From contig DERU01000214.1 in NCBI GenBank assembly GCA_002361095.1, forward strand, positions 789-6,392: DNA of 5,604 nt, in the 5' to 3' direction. The position numbers were made by a program, and so were the translations under genes. How positions within the stretch are numbered: the first letter of the stretch is position 1; each line of letters starts with the position of its first letter. The notes under the pieces were generated by a model. The model ran no database searches and was not told the origin of the DNA. It saw only the letters and a list, made by a program, of their open reading frames with translations. Source of the stretch: Lachnospiraceae bacterium UBA3332. GTDB taxonomy: Bacteria > Bacillota > Clostridia > Lachnospirales > Lachnospiraceae. Shown piece after piece: positions 1-5,604 of the stretch.

Positions 1-84
1 GTCCGGAACGGAAGGAGGCCGGCGGAGAATTTCCCGTTTCGGATACTGCCGCAGGAAATCCCTGCGCGTCCGCCTGGTCCGCAT
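1..84 (-). CDS. Possible 5' end of an unidentified leftward gene (partial, runs off the window)
   Basis: An ATG at 84 on the minus strand opens a frame that stays open to the window edge, giving 28 codons of a very arginine-rich start (MRTRRTRRDFLRQYPKREIL...). A GGGAGG motif (plus-strand 90-95) lies 5 nt upstream of that ATG and is the main reason for preferring this frame. A second minus-strand frame is also open across the whole stretch but lacks a ribosome binding site, and a short plus-strand frame ends with TAA at 100-102. The coding evidence is therefore weak. I recognise no family in these residues. If real, the gene is divergent from nfo. Confidence 0.27.
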   Translation of the reverse strand, partial: MRTRRTRRDFLRQYPKREILRRPPSVPD

Positions 85-150
85 GCCTGCCTCCCGCCTT
101 AAATTGCTGCCATTGGGGGCTGAACTGTTCCTGCAAACACGCTCCAATCC

Positions 151-179
151 AAAAAAGGGGCAGACATTTTCCCTGCCCC
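151..179 (-). terminator. Terminator-like hairpin reading leftward
   Basis: Plus-strand arms GGGGCAG (157-163) and CTGCCCC (173-179) form a perfect 7-bp G+C-rich stem around a 9-nt loop. On the minus strand the stem is followed directly by six T residues (plus-strand A at 151-156), the layout of an intrinsic terminator for leftward transcription. There is no T run on the rightward side. No leftward gene lies directly upstream of it, so it could stop antisense transcription out of nfo or act as a leader attenuator for a gene starting near 84. It overlaps the predicted nfo promoter. Confidence 0.4.
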
Positions 180-189
180 ATTGTATAAT
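161..189 (+). promoter_or_regulatory. Probable sigma-A-type promoter for nfo
   Basis: A perfect -10 hexamer TATAAT lies at 184-189. A weaker -35 candidate, CAGACA at 161-166 (4 of 6 matching TTGACA), is 17 bp upstream. A start site near 195-197 would leave an untranslated leader of about 27 nt containing the GGAGG ribosome binding site of nfo. The -35 lies inside the left part of the hairpin at 157-179. The -10 is convincing; the -35 is only fair. Confidence 0.5.
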
Positions 190-210
190 AAAAGTCGAAA
201 AAAGAAAAAT

Positions 211-215
211 GGAGG
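211..215 (+). promoter_or_regulatory. Ribosome binding site that sets the nfo start
   Basis: GGAGG is located 8 nt before the ATG at 224. It rules out the longer reading from 83 (47 extra codons spanning the promoter and hairpin) and the ATG at 209, which the motif itself overlaps. Confidence 0.75.
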
Positions 216-223
216 AAACCGAT

Positions 224-1141
224 ATGTCCAGCGCAAACGCGCAAACTGCAAACGACCTGCTCATAGGCTCCCATGTCAGCATGAGCGGAAAAGAAATGAT
301 GCTCTCCTCTGTCAGGGAGGCGCTTTCCTACCACGCCAACACCTTTATGCTCTATACCGGCGCGCCGCAAAATACCCGCCGCAAACCCGTGGAAGAGTTG
401 CGTATCGGGGAAGCCTGGCAGTTCATGCGCCTGCACCACATCGAAAGCTTCGTCGTACATGCTCCTTACATCATCAACCTGGCCAATACGGTTAAGCCCG
501 AAACCAGACGGCTAGCCGTAGACTTTTTGGCGCAGGAGTTGGACCGCACGCAAAAAATGGGCAGCCGCCTTTTGATTCTCCATCCCGGCGCACATGTGGG
601 CGCCGGGCCAAAGGCCGGAATCCAAAGCATTATAGACGGCTTAAACGAAGTGCTCTCCGAACCTTCCGATGTCTGCATCGCACTGGAGACCATGTCCGGC
701 AAGGGCTCCGACATCGGCAGCAGTTTTGAACAGCTGGCCGCCATATATGACGGTGTCCGCTATCCTGACCGCCTGCGGGTTTGTTTTGACACCTGCCACG
801 TTCATGATGCCGGATATGACATCGCACATGACTTGGACGGTGTTCTGGAACAATTCGACCGCCTGATCGGCAAAGACCAGATCGCCGTATTCCACATCAA
901 CGACAGTAAAAACGAGCGCGGCTCTGCAAAAGACCGTCACGCGGACATTGGAGAAGGATACCTGGGCTTTGCACCCTTGTATGCGCTGACGCACCATCCG
1001 GATTTTCCCGGCATCCCCAAGATTCTGGAAACGCCATGGTATCCCGATCCGTCAAACCCTGCGCGCACGCTGCCTCCCTATGGCAGGGAAATTGCATGGC
1101 TGCGCACGGGGAAAAAACCGAAAGGAGAGGAAATAATCTGA
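224..1141 (+). CDS. nfo: Endonuclease IV (AP endonuclease / deoxyribonuclease IV)
   Basis: This 305-residue protein is a zinc-dependent AP endonuclease of the xylose-isomerase-like TIM-barrel fold. The family cleaves the backbone 5' to abasic sites in base excision repair and also trims blocked 3' ends. All nine metal ligands known from E. coli Nfo are present in context: H79 (VHAPYIINLA), H120 (ILHPGAH), E155 (ALETMSGKG), D189 and H192 (CFDTCHVHDAGYD), H224 (FHINDSK), D237 and H239 (DRHADIGEG) and E269 (KILETPW). The length is only slightly above the usual 280 or so because of a short polar N-terminal tail before LLIGSHVS. The ATG at 224 was chosen because GGAGG precedes it by 8 nt and a TATAAT box lies just upstream. 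The TGA overlaps the ATG of the acetyltransferase gene by one base, so the two should be co-expressed. The protein is presumably cytoplasmic; there is no signal peptide. Confidence 0.96.
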   Translation: MSSANAQTANDLLIGSHVSMSGKEMMLSSVREALSYHANTFMLYTGAPQNTRRKPVEELRIGEAWQFMRLHHIESFVVHAPYIINLANTVKPETRRLAVDFLAQELDRTQKMGSRLLILHPGAHVGAGPKAGIQSIIDGLNEVLSEPSDVCIALETMSGKGSDIGSSFEQLAAIYDGVRYPDRLRVCFDTCHVHDAGYDIAHDLDGVLEQFDRLIGKDQIAVFHINDSKNERGSAKDRHADIGEGYLGFAPLYALTHHPDFPGIPKILETPWYPDPSNPARTLPPYGREIAWLRTGKKPKGEEII

Positions 1142-1776
1142 TGTACGAAGAAGAAAAGATTCAGGCAGGCATCCTGTTTTGTCCTGCCGACCCGCAGTTA
1201 AAGGCAATCAAGCGCAAAACCCACAACCTGAATGTGGATTATAACAGCACCCATGAGGATGAATTCCAAAAACGCGCCGCCATCCTTTCCGAAATCATCG
1301 GCAGTTTGGGGGAAGGCGTTTTTCTCCAGGGACCGATCGCGTTTCATTACGGAAAGCACACCAAAATCGGCAAAAATTTCTTTGCGAACTTTCATTTCAC
1401 CGTCCAGGACGACGCGGAAGTTACAATCGGGGACGACTGCAATTTCGGTCCCAACGTGACAATCGTAACCCCGATCCATCCTATGCTGGCCGACGAGCGC
1501 AAAGCGATCCGGACGCCGGAGGGAACAGTCAAAACCCTCTGTTACGCCAAACCGGTTCACATCGGCAATAACTGCTGGCTGGGCGCTTCCGTCACGGTCT
1601 GTCCCGGGGTCACCATCGGGGACAATTGCGTCATAGGTGCCGGAAGCGTGGTATTACGGGATATTCCGGACAACAGCTTTGCCGCCGGCGTTCCCTGCAA
1701 GGTCATCCGTCCCCTCACCGAAGCGGACAGCATGCGGTATAAACCGGAAATTTTGGCCGATAATACCATCCTTTAA
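1141..1776 (+). CDS. Sugar O-acetyltransferase, maltose/galactoside acetyltransferase type (Maa/LacA/NodL family)
   Basis: The 211-residue product is a hexapeptide-repeat acetyltransferase that transfers acetyl from acetyl-CoA to a sugar hydroxyl. Residues about 5-57 match the maltose-acetyltransferase N-terminal helical domain (KIQAGILFCPADPQL, then LNVDYNST). Residues about 70-188 form the left-handed beta-helix of IG-x-x-x repeats (TKIGKNF, VTIGDDC, VHIGNNC, VTIGDNCVIGAGSVV), and the typical closing AAGVPCKVIR is at 181-190. H113 in TPIHPM is the expected catalytic histidine, followed by the usual loop at 114-137. Start ATG 1141 overlaps the nfo stop as TGATG, with GGAGAGG at 1124-1130 ten nt upstream. 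An in-frame ATG at 1036 lies inside nfo and is rejected. The length is slightly above the 180-205 typical of the family. The acceptor sugar cannot be read from sequence; a general detoxifying role is one possibility. Confidence 0.93.
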   Translation: MYEEEKIQAGILFCPADPQLKAIKRKTHNLNVDYNSTHEDEFQKRAAILSEIIGSLGEGVFLQGPIAFHYGKHTKIGKNFFANFHFTVQDDAEVTIGDDCNFGPNVTIVTPIHPMLADERKAIRTPEGTVKTLCYAKPVHIGNNCWLGASVTVCPGVTIGDNCVIGAGSVVLRDIPDNSFAAGVPCKVIRPLTEADSMRYKPEILADNTIL

Positions 1777-1811
1777 CGGCCATCTGCTAAAAACGTCTCT
1801 CTAAAGCCTGC

Positions 1812-1832
1812 GTGCCTGGAAGCGGCATTTTT
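1812..1832 (+). terminator. Weak candidate terminator after the nfo-acetyltransferase pair
   Basis: GTGCC (1812-1816) can pair with GGCAT (1824-1828), including one G-U pair, around a 7-nt loop, and the stem runs into TTTTT (1828-1832). The stem is short, so this is tentative. It lies in the 57-bp gap between the convergent acetyltransferase and helicase genes, where a rightward terminator is expected. I found no good leftward counterpart. Confidence 0.28.
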
Positions 1833-1833
1833 C

Positions 1834-4227
1834 TCACAGCCATTCGTTCCAAAATCTTTCCACACGCCGCGCCACCGAATCTGTGCTGACAATCTCAAAC
1901 GTTTCCCATTCCCTGGGAAACAGCCTCTGGTACGAACGCAGCAAAAAGCGTTCGTCCAGCAGGGCCACTATCCCCACGTCACCGGCCGTCCGAATCACCC
2001 GCCCCGCCGCCTGCAGCACTTTATTCATACCGGGATACCGGTAGGCAAAATCAAATCCGTCCTCCCCGTTTTCCGTAAAATACCCTTTTAAGATCTCCCG
2101 TTCCGTACAAACCTGCGGCAGGCCGGTTCCCACAATCAGAACGCCGATCAGCCGGTCATCCTTCAAATCAATCCCTTCCGAAAAAATGCCGCCCAGCACG
2201 CAGAATCCAACCAGACTTGTCTCCTCCTCAATTTCAATTTCCATCCGAATCACATCACCCAGCCTGCAGTCCGGATTTCCCTCAAAACGCTTCAGGAAAG
2301 CTTCCCGCTCTTCCTCGTTCATCCGTTCCCCCTGCGCCAGGCACTCGGCATGATCCTCCTTTGCAAAATTTTCCCCATAGATCTCCATGACCCGGTGCAA
2401 AAACAGGTGGGAAGGGAAAAAAACCATATAATTTCCATGCCGCATACGCACCACCTCATGGATATAAACGGCAATTTTAAAATACTCCTGCTCCGATCTG
2501 CGGCTGTATTTGCTCGTCACATCCCCCGCCAGAAAAAGCGCTTTGCGCGCCGGGTCAAAAACGGACTGCGCATACACCTCATAGTCCGATTCCTCCCCGC
2601 CCAAAAGCCGCTTATAATATTGAACAGGCAAAAAAGTGGCTGAAAACAAAATGCTGCTCACACACCGCCCCAAACATTGCTTCAAATTGTCGGACGGATC
2701 CACATTAAAAAGCCGGATAAAAAAACGTCCCTCCCCGTCAAACTGTACATACGTCACATATTTTTTATCCACCAACTCATAAATCTGTAAAAAATGGGAA
2801 ACCGCAAAATAAAATTCCAAGACCTCTTCCCTGACCATACCGCCGTCATGGTTTTCCAGATAGTCCTCCATCGTTCCCGAAAGCCGCTCCAACTCCTGCA
2901 CAAAAGAAGCGATGTGTTCCACAATATACCAGCTTTCGCATTCCTTCTTTAACCGGAGCAATTCCTTATTGCACTTCTCCAGCCGCTTTTCCATTCCCGG
3001 TTCCGTCGCCTTAACCGTACGCCGGAGCGCCATAAAATCTTCCTTATACAGCGTCGCGCTATACATTTCCCTGCCCCGCTCCAACAGATTATGCGCCTCG
3101 TCCACCAGCAGCAAATAGCGCTCCTTCGGGCTTCCCTCCCCGAAAAAACGCTTCAGGTATACATGCGGGTCAAATACATAATTATAATCGCAGATAATAC
3201 CGTCGCAAAACAGACTCACATCCAACGCCATCTCAAAGGGACAAACCTGATGCTTTAGGGCGTATTCTTCCACCGCTTCCCTGTTATAATGCTCTTTTGC
3301 CCCCAGCAGATCAAAAACCGCTCCGTTAATCCGGTCATAATGCCCCTTCGCATAGGGACAGGCCTCCGGATTACAGTCGGTTTTCCCCATAAAGCATACT
3401 TTCTCTTTGGCGGTCAATACCACCGTCTTAAAATGCAGTCCCCCCTGCCGCAAAAGCGCGAAGGTATTGTCCGCTACCGTTCTGGTGATGGTTTTGGCTG
3501 TCAGATAAAAAATCCGGTCCGCCTTATCCTCCCCCACCGCCTTGACCGCCGGAAAAACCGTACAAATCGTCTTGCCCACCCCGGTGGGCGCTTCCAAAAA
3601 CAGCTTTTTCCCATGACAGATTGTATGATAGACATGGGTCACCAGTTCCCTCTGCCCCTCCCGGTAAGGAAAGGGAAACCCAACCGTCCGGATGGAAGCC
3701 TGCCGCTTCCGCTTCCAGGCAATTTCCATGTCCGACCACTTCCGGTACTGCGCCACCACATCCAGAAACCACGCCGTCAGTTCCTCCATGGAATAGGAAT
3801 ATAAGAAGCGCCGGATCTCCTCTGTCTCCAGATTACAATAGGTCATCTGCACATGCATCTTCTCCTGCCCATGCTCCTGCCCGTACATCCAGGCATAACA
3901 CTTGGCCTGCGCCACATGAACCGGCGACGGCTCTTTCATTTTTGCGACTTCCCGATAGGTTCCCTTAATCTCATCAATGGTAACCACTTCCCCGTCGATC
4001 ACACCGTCCGCACGTCCCTCCACCGTCAGATCATACTCCTCATAGGCAAAACGGTACCGCATGGAAACCTCTGCATGATATTCGGATCCCATCCGGCGCT
4101 GAATCATGCGGTGAATCCGGCCGCCCTCCTGCATGGCGTCCTCCGGGGAGGTCCTTCTGCGATTGTCTATGTCGCCTGCCCGCAAAATAAATTCCACCAG
4201 GCTGCGCACGGATATTTTGATTTCCAC
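1834..4227 (-). CDS. PD-(D/E)XK nuclease fused to XPD/DinG-type DNA helicase
   Basis: This 797-residue protein joins a nuclease-like domain to an ATP-dependent superfamily 2 DNA helicase. The N-terminal RecB-type PD-(D/E)XK domain (about 25-165) shows H39 (GGRIHR), D74 (GRADG), E86-x-K88 (IDEIKGT) and the Q107-x3-Y111 motif. Helicase motifs follow: Walker A APTGVGKT (213-220), DEAH box VDEAH (375-379), FSATF (528-532), SEGIDL (683-688) and motif VI QAAGRVIR (739-746). Cysteines C278, C285, C290 and C329 (KVCF, TDC, ACPY, VCPF) sit between Walker A and DEAH, where XPD and DinG carry their 4Fe-4S cluster. Residues about 385-520, rich in charged helices, would be the Arch-like insertion. The start is GTG 4227, with AAAGGA 9 nt upstream. 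A GTG at 4251 would add 8 residues but lies inside a hairpin. XPD/DinG enzymes unwind 5'-3' on single-stranded, R-loop or damaged DNA; the substrate here is not known. The gene follows the radical SAM and DUF4130 genes on the same strand. Confidence 0.92.
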   Translation of the reverse strand: MEIKISVRSLVEFILRAGDIDNRRRTSPEDAMQEGGRIHRMIQRRMGSEYHAEVSMRYRFAYEEYDLTVEGRADGVIDGEVVTIDEIKGTYREVAKMKEPSPVHVAQAKCYAWMYGQEHGQEKMHVQMTYCNLETEEIRRFLYSYSMEELTAWFLDVVAQYRKWSDMEIAWKRKRQASIRTVGFPFPYREGQRELVTHVYHTICHGKKLFLEAPTGVGKTICTVFPAVKAVGEDKADRIFYLTAKTITRTVADNTFALLRQGGLHFKTVVLTAKEKVCFMGKTDCNPEACPYAKGHYDRINGAVFDLLGAKEHYNREAVEEYALKHQVCPFEMALDVSLFCDGIICDYNYVFDPHVYLKRFFGEGSPKERYLLLVDEAHNLLERGREMYSATLYKEDFMALRRTVKATEPGMEKRLEKCNKELLRLKKECESWYIVEHIASFVQELERLSGTMEDYLENHDGGMVREEVLEFYFAVSHFLQIYELVDKKYVTYVQFDGEGRFFIRLFNVDPSDNLKQCLGRCVSSILFSATFLPVQYYKRLLGGEESDYEVYAQSVFDPARKALFLAGDVTSKYSRRSEQEYFKIAVYIHEVVRMRHGNYMVFFPSHLFLHRVMEIYGENFAKEDHAECLAQGERMNEEEREAFLKRFEGNPDCRLGDVIRMEIEIEEETSLVGFCVLGGIFSEGIDLKDDRLIGVLIVGTGLPQVCTEREILKGYFTENGEDGFDFAYRYPGMNKVLQAAGRVIRTAGDVGIVALLDERFLLRSYQRLFPREWETFEIVSTDSVARRVERFWNEWL

Positions 4228-4236
4228 GGCCTTTCG

Positions 4237-4242
4237 TCCTTT
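4237..4242 (-). promoter_or_regulatory. Ribosome binding site of the helicase gene
   Basis: AAAGGA on the minus strand is 9 nt before GTG 4227. It supports that start over GTG 4251, which is downstream of no comparable motif at normal spacing. The site begins 5 nt after the end of the inverted repeat at 4248-4275. Confidence 0.6.
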
Positions 4243-4247
4243 CCGTG

Positions 4248-4275
4248 CCACGGTTTGGCCAATGCCAAACCGTGG
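4248..4275. repeat. Perfect 12-bp inverted repeat between the DUF4130 and helicase genes
   Basis: CCACGGTTTGGC (4248-4259) and GCCAAACCGTGG (4264-4275) are exact reverse complements separated by CAAT. In RNA this is a stable 12-bp stem with a 4-nt loop; as DNA it could be a dyad binding site. Neither side carries a T run, so it is not a standard intrinsic terminator. It fills about half of the 60-nt gap and ends 5 nt before the helicase ribosome binding site. It could tune helicase translation, block 3' decay of the upstream message, bind a protein, or be a copy of a dispersed repeat. Confidence 0.8.
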
Positions 4276-4287
4276 TCTCTCCTTCCC

Positions 4288-5082
4288 TTACACTCCCCTA
4301 ACCGTTGTGTCAAATTCCGTCATAAAGCTGCGGTACTTCAAAGGCATAAACTGCTGTTGCAGCTTTCCGTTCGCCCGTTCCTGAATGCCCAGACTGTGGC
4401 AGAAATGCCGAAACAGTTCCGCCATCTCCCGTTCCGTCTCCGTATAGTGCCCCGCCAGGGAGTAAAACGCTTCCTTCTTATCTTCTTCCATCCGCACCAG
4501 AAACCATTCCTGTCCCACTGCATGCACCCCGGCCAGTCCCCTTCTGGTATCTGCCACCACAAAGTTCTCCTGCGGAAACCGATCCGCAAAATGCGGCATG
4601 ACAAAGGCAAGCACATTCGCGTCCGGTTCAATCCTGGCAAACAAAACATTCCCTTCCACCTCCCGAAACCGCAGAAACATCTTCATCCGGTGCGCCTCAC
4701 TGTAGACATGGCGGCTCAATTCAAAGGTCTTGCGGACATGGTCGTTGGCCAGCGCCCCCATCAGCTTTCCCCGTATCTGCCTGGACAGTCCTGCCGCAAT
4801 TGTCTGATAGATGGCCTGCCCCTTTTCCGGATCCTGCGACGCAGCCGCATGGCAGATATCCTCCCAGGCCTCCGCGCCGAAACGCCTTCTCACTGTGGCC
4901 GCCACTTTCCCGGCCAGCACAGCGTCCGTCTCCACCTCCCTGTATGCGGCAAAAAGGCACAGATCGGCTTCTCCTACCTGTACACGGGTCTGCGCAGGTT
5001 TCAGCTTCCATGCATAGGCCTGATATACTGCTGTCAAAATGCCTTCCAGCAAATCTTCACAGACCAATATGGTCTCCTCCAT
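4288..5082 (-). CDS. DUF4130 / TIGR03915-like probable DNA metabolism protein
   Basis: This 264-residue protein resembles the DUF4130 family, which is typically encoded next to a TIGR03916 radical SAM protein and, in other lineages, fused to a uracil-DNA-glycosylase-like domain. That association is recalled family knowledge. Visible hallmarks are the N-terminal LLEGILTAVYQAY (11-23), the basic segment HRMKMFLRFRE (131-141), the HFADRFP...VVADTRRGLA block (164-184) and the C-terminal MPLKYRSFMTEF (246-257). There is no signal peptide or membrane segment, so it should be cytoplasmic. No enzymatic activity is established as far as I know. The start is ATG 5082, with AGGAGGG 6 nt upstream; an in-frame ATG at 5100 would add 6 residues but overlaps that site and has only a weak motif before it. 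It starts 36 nt after the radical SAM stop, so the two are almost certainly co-transcribed. Confidence 0.88.
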   Translation of the reverse strand: MEETILVCEDLLEGILTAVYQAYAWKLKPAQTRVQVGEADLCLFAAYREVETDAVLAGKVAATVRRRFGAEAWEDICHAAASQDPEKGQAIYQTIAAGLSRQIRGKLMGALANDHVRKTFELSRHVYSEAHRMKMFLRFREVEGNVLFARIEPDANVLAFVMPHFADRFPQENFVVADTRRGLAGVHAVGQEWFLVRMEEDKKEAFYSLAGHYTETEREMAELFRHFCHSLGIQERANGKLQQQFMPLKYRSFMTEFDTTVRGV

Positions 5083-5088
5083 CCCAAT

Positions 5089-5095
5089 CCCTCCT
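5089..5095 (-). promoter_or_regulatory. Ribosome binding site that sets the DUF4130 gene start
   Basis: AGGAGGG on the minus strand is 6 nt before ATG 5082. It lies inside the codons of the alternative longer reading from ATG 5100, which makes the shorter protein more likely. Confidence 0.7.
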
Positions 5096-5118
5096 GTCAT
5101 ACAGCCTTGCCCGAATAC

Positions 5119-5604
5119 TCAGGAAACAATCTGCCGCACCCCTTCTTTCCCTCCAACGGCAAACCGCCGATCATCAAATAAGGACAGCTGCCGGTAAGTG
5201 ACCTGATCGGCCAAAAAGGGAAGCTTCTCCTTCACACCCAAAAGCTGCCTCGTGATATAGTCCTCCTCCAGACGTACCGGATACATTTGTCTGCCGTTAC
5301 AGGTGATAAAATACAAAGCGCGCTTTAATACCACCCCAATCTTTTTCAGATGGGGGAAATCCAGCCTGCCGCTTCTCCTCGCCTGTACGATCCGTTGGGC
5401 GCTCTTCACCCCGATCCCCGGTACCCGCAAAAGCTGTCCGTAAGGCGCCCGGTTTACCTCCACCGGAAATTCCTCCAAATGCCGCAGCGCCCAATCCGCT
5501 TTCGGATCCAACAGAATATTAAAATCCGGCCTGTCCTCGCTCAAAAGTTCCCGTGCCGCAAACCCGTAAAACCGAAGCAGCCAGTCCGCCTGATACAGCC
5601 TGTG
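5119..5604 (-). CDS. Putative DNA modification/repair radical SAM protein, C-terminal part (TIGR03916-like)
   Basis: Only the last 161 residues lie in the window; the frame is open to the right edge, so the N-terminal radical SAM domain with its CxxxCxxC cluster is outside. The visible part begins HRLYQADWLLRFYGFAAREL and has LDPKADWALRH, as in TIGR03916 proteins as I recall them. A helix-hairpin-helix follows at visible residues 56-76 (LLRVPGIGVKSAQRIVQAR), which suggests non-specific DNA backbone contact. Near the C-terminus QLSLF (139-143) matches the bacterial sliding-clamp-binding consensus. A TTG at 5544 is an internal leucine codon, not a start, because homology-like sequence continues upstream of it. 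The family name implies radical chemistry on DNA, distantly like spore photoproduct lyase, but the reaction is undefined. It leads the leftward unit with the DUF4130 and helicase genes. Confidence 0.88.
   Translation of the reverse strand, partial: HRLYQADWLLRFYGFAARELLSEDRPDFNILLDPKADWALRHLEEFPVEVNRAPYGQLLRVPGIGVKSAQRIVQARRSGRLDFPHLKKIGVVLKRALYFITCNGRQMYPVRLEEDYITRQLLGVKEKLPFLADQVTYRQLSLFDDRRFAVGGKEGVRQIVS

Noticed and set aside
98..166. A 22-codon minus-strand open frame that could be a leader peptide upstream of the possible gene at 84
   Set aside because: It has no clear regulatory codon run and its ATG lies in the loop of the hairpin. The downstream gene is itself uncertain, so there is too little support.
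83..223. A 47-codon N-terminal extension of endonuclease IV
   Set aside because: It would run through the TATAAT box, the hairpin and the GGAGG site. Endonuclease IV proteins normally begin shortly before the LIGSHVS segment, which fits a start at 224.
3289..3804. A 171-codon plus-strand open frame
   Set aside because: It is antisense to the helicase Walker A and cysteine region, has low-complexity basic and proline-rich sequence, and has no supporting ribosome binding site that I could see.
4248..4275. Inverted repeat as an intrinsic terminator of the radical SAM-DUF4130 message
   Set aside because: The stem is strong enough, but no T run follows it on either strand, and the next gene's ribosome binding site begins 5 nt later. 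It is kept as an inverted repeat of unknown role.
3853..5181. A 442-codon plus-strand open frame opposite the helicase and DUF4130 genes
   Set aside because: It spans the antisense of two well-supported genes and their intergenic hairpin. Its translation is rich in His, Pro, Arg and Cys with no recognisable domain, as expected from a shadow frame of G+C-rich coding DNA.
5119..5544. A complete 141-residue gene starting at TTG 5544
   Set aside because: The reading frame continues upstream to the window edge with sequence typical of the radical SAM family (HRLYQADWLLRFYGF), so the TTG is an internal leucine and the gene is cut by the window.

Overview
The window looks like a chromosomal segment of a Gram-positive anaerobe of the class Clostridia, most likely a moderately GC-rich Lachnospiraceae-type genome. 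The reasons are strong AGGAGG-like ribosome binding sites, tight gene spacing, and the kinds of protein encoded. The assignment is inferred from these features, not from a database search. No rRNA, tRNA, CRISPR array, insertion sequence or phage gene was seen.

Left edge (1-223): a short, poorly resolved stretch. It may hold the 5' end of a leftward gene (ATG at 84). It also holds a G+C-rich hairpin with a run of T on the leftward strand, and a probable rightward promoter (TATAAT at 184-189) for the first clear gene.

Rightward pair (224-1776): nfo, encoding endonuclease IV, an AP endonuclease of base excision repair with every expected metal ligand present. Its stop codon overlaps the start codon of a hexapeptide-repeat sugar O-acetyltransferase of the Maa/LacA/NodL type, so the two are probably co-transcribed and translationally coupled. 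No functional link between them is obvious.

Leftward cluster (5604 down to 1834): in transcription order, (i) the C-terminal part of a putative DNA modification/repair radical SAM protein (TIGR03916-like) with a helix-hairpin-helix DNA-binding motif and an exact QLSLF sliding-clamp-binding pentapeptide; (ii) its usual partner, a DUF4130/TIGR03915-like 'probable DNA metabolism protein'; (iii) a 797-residue XPD/DinG-type superfamily 2 helicase with a fused N-terminal PD-(D/E)XK nuclease domain and a cysteine set suited to a 4Fe-4S cluster. A perfect 12-bp inverted repeat sits just upstream of the helicase ribosome binding site. The helicase converges on the acetyltransferase gene across a 57-bp gap.

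Taken together, the window is largely a DNA repair neighbourhood. A radical SAM enzyme with a possible clamp tether, an uncharacterised partner and a helicase-nuclease form one leftward unit, and a classical AP endonuclease is encoded nearby on the other strand. The chemistry of the radical SAM/DUF4130 pair is, as far as I know, undefined, and this is the most interesting part of the window.
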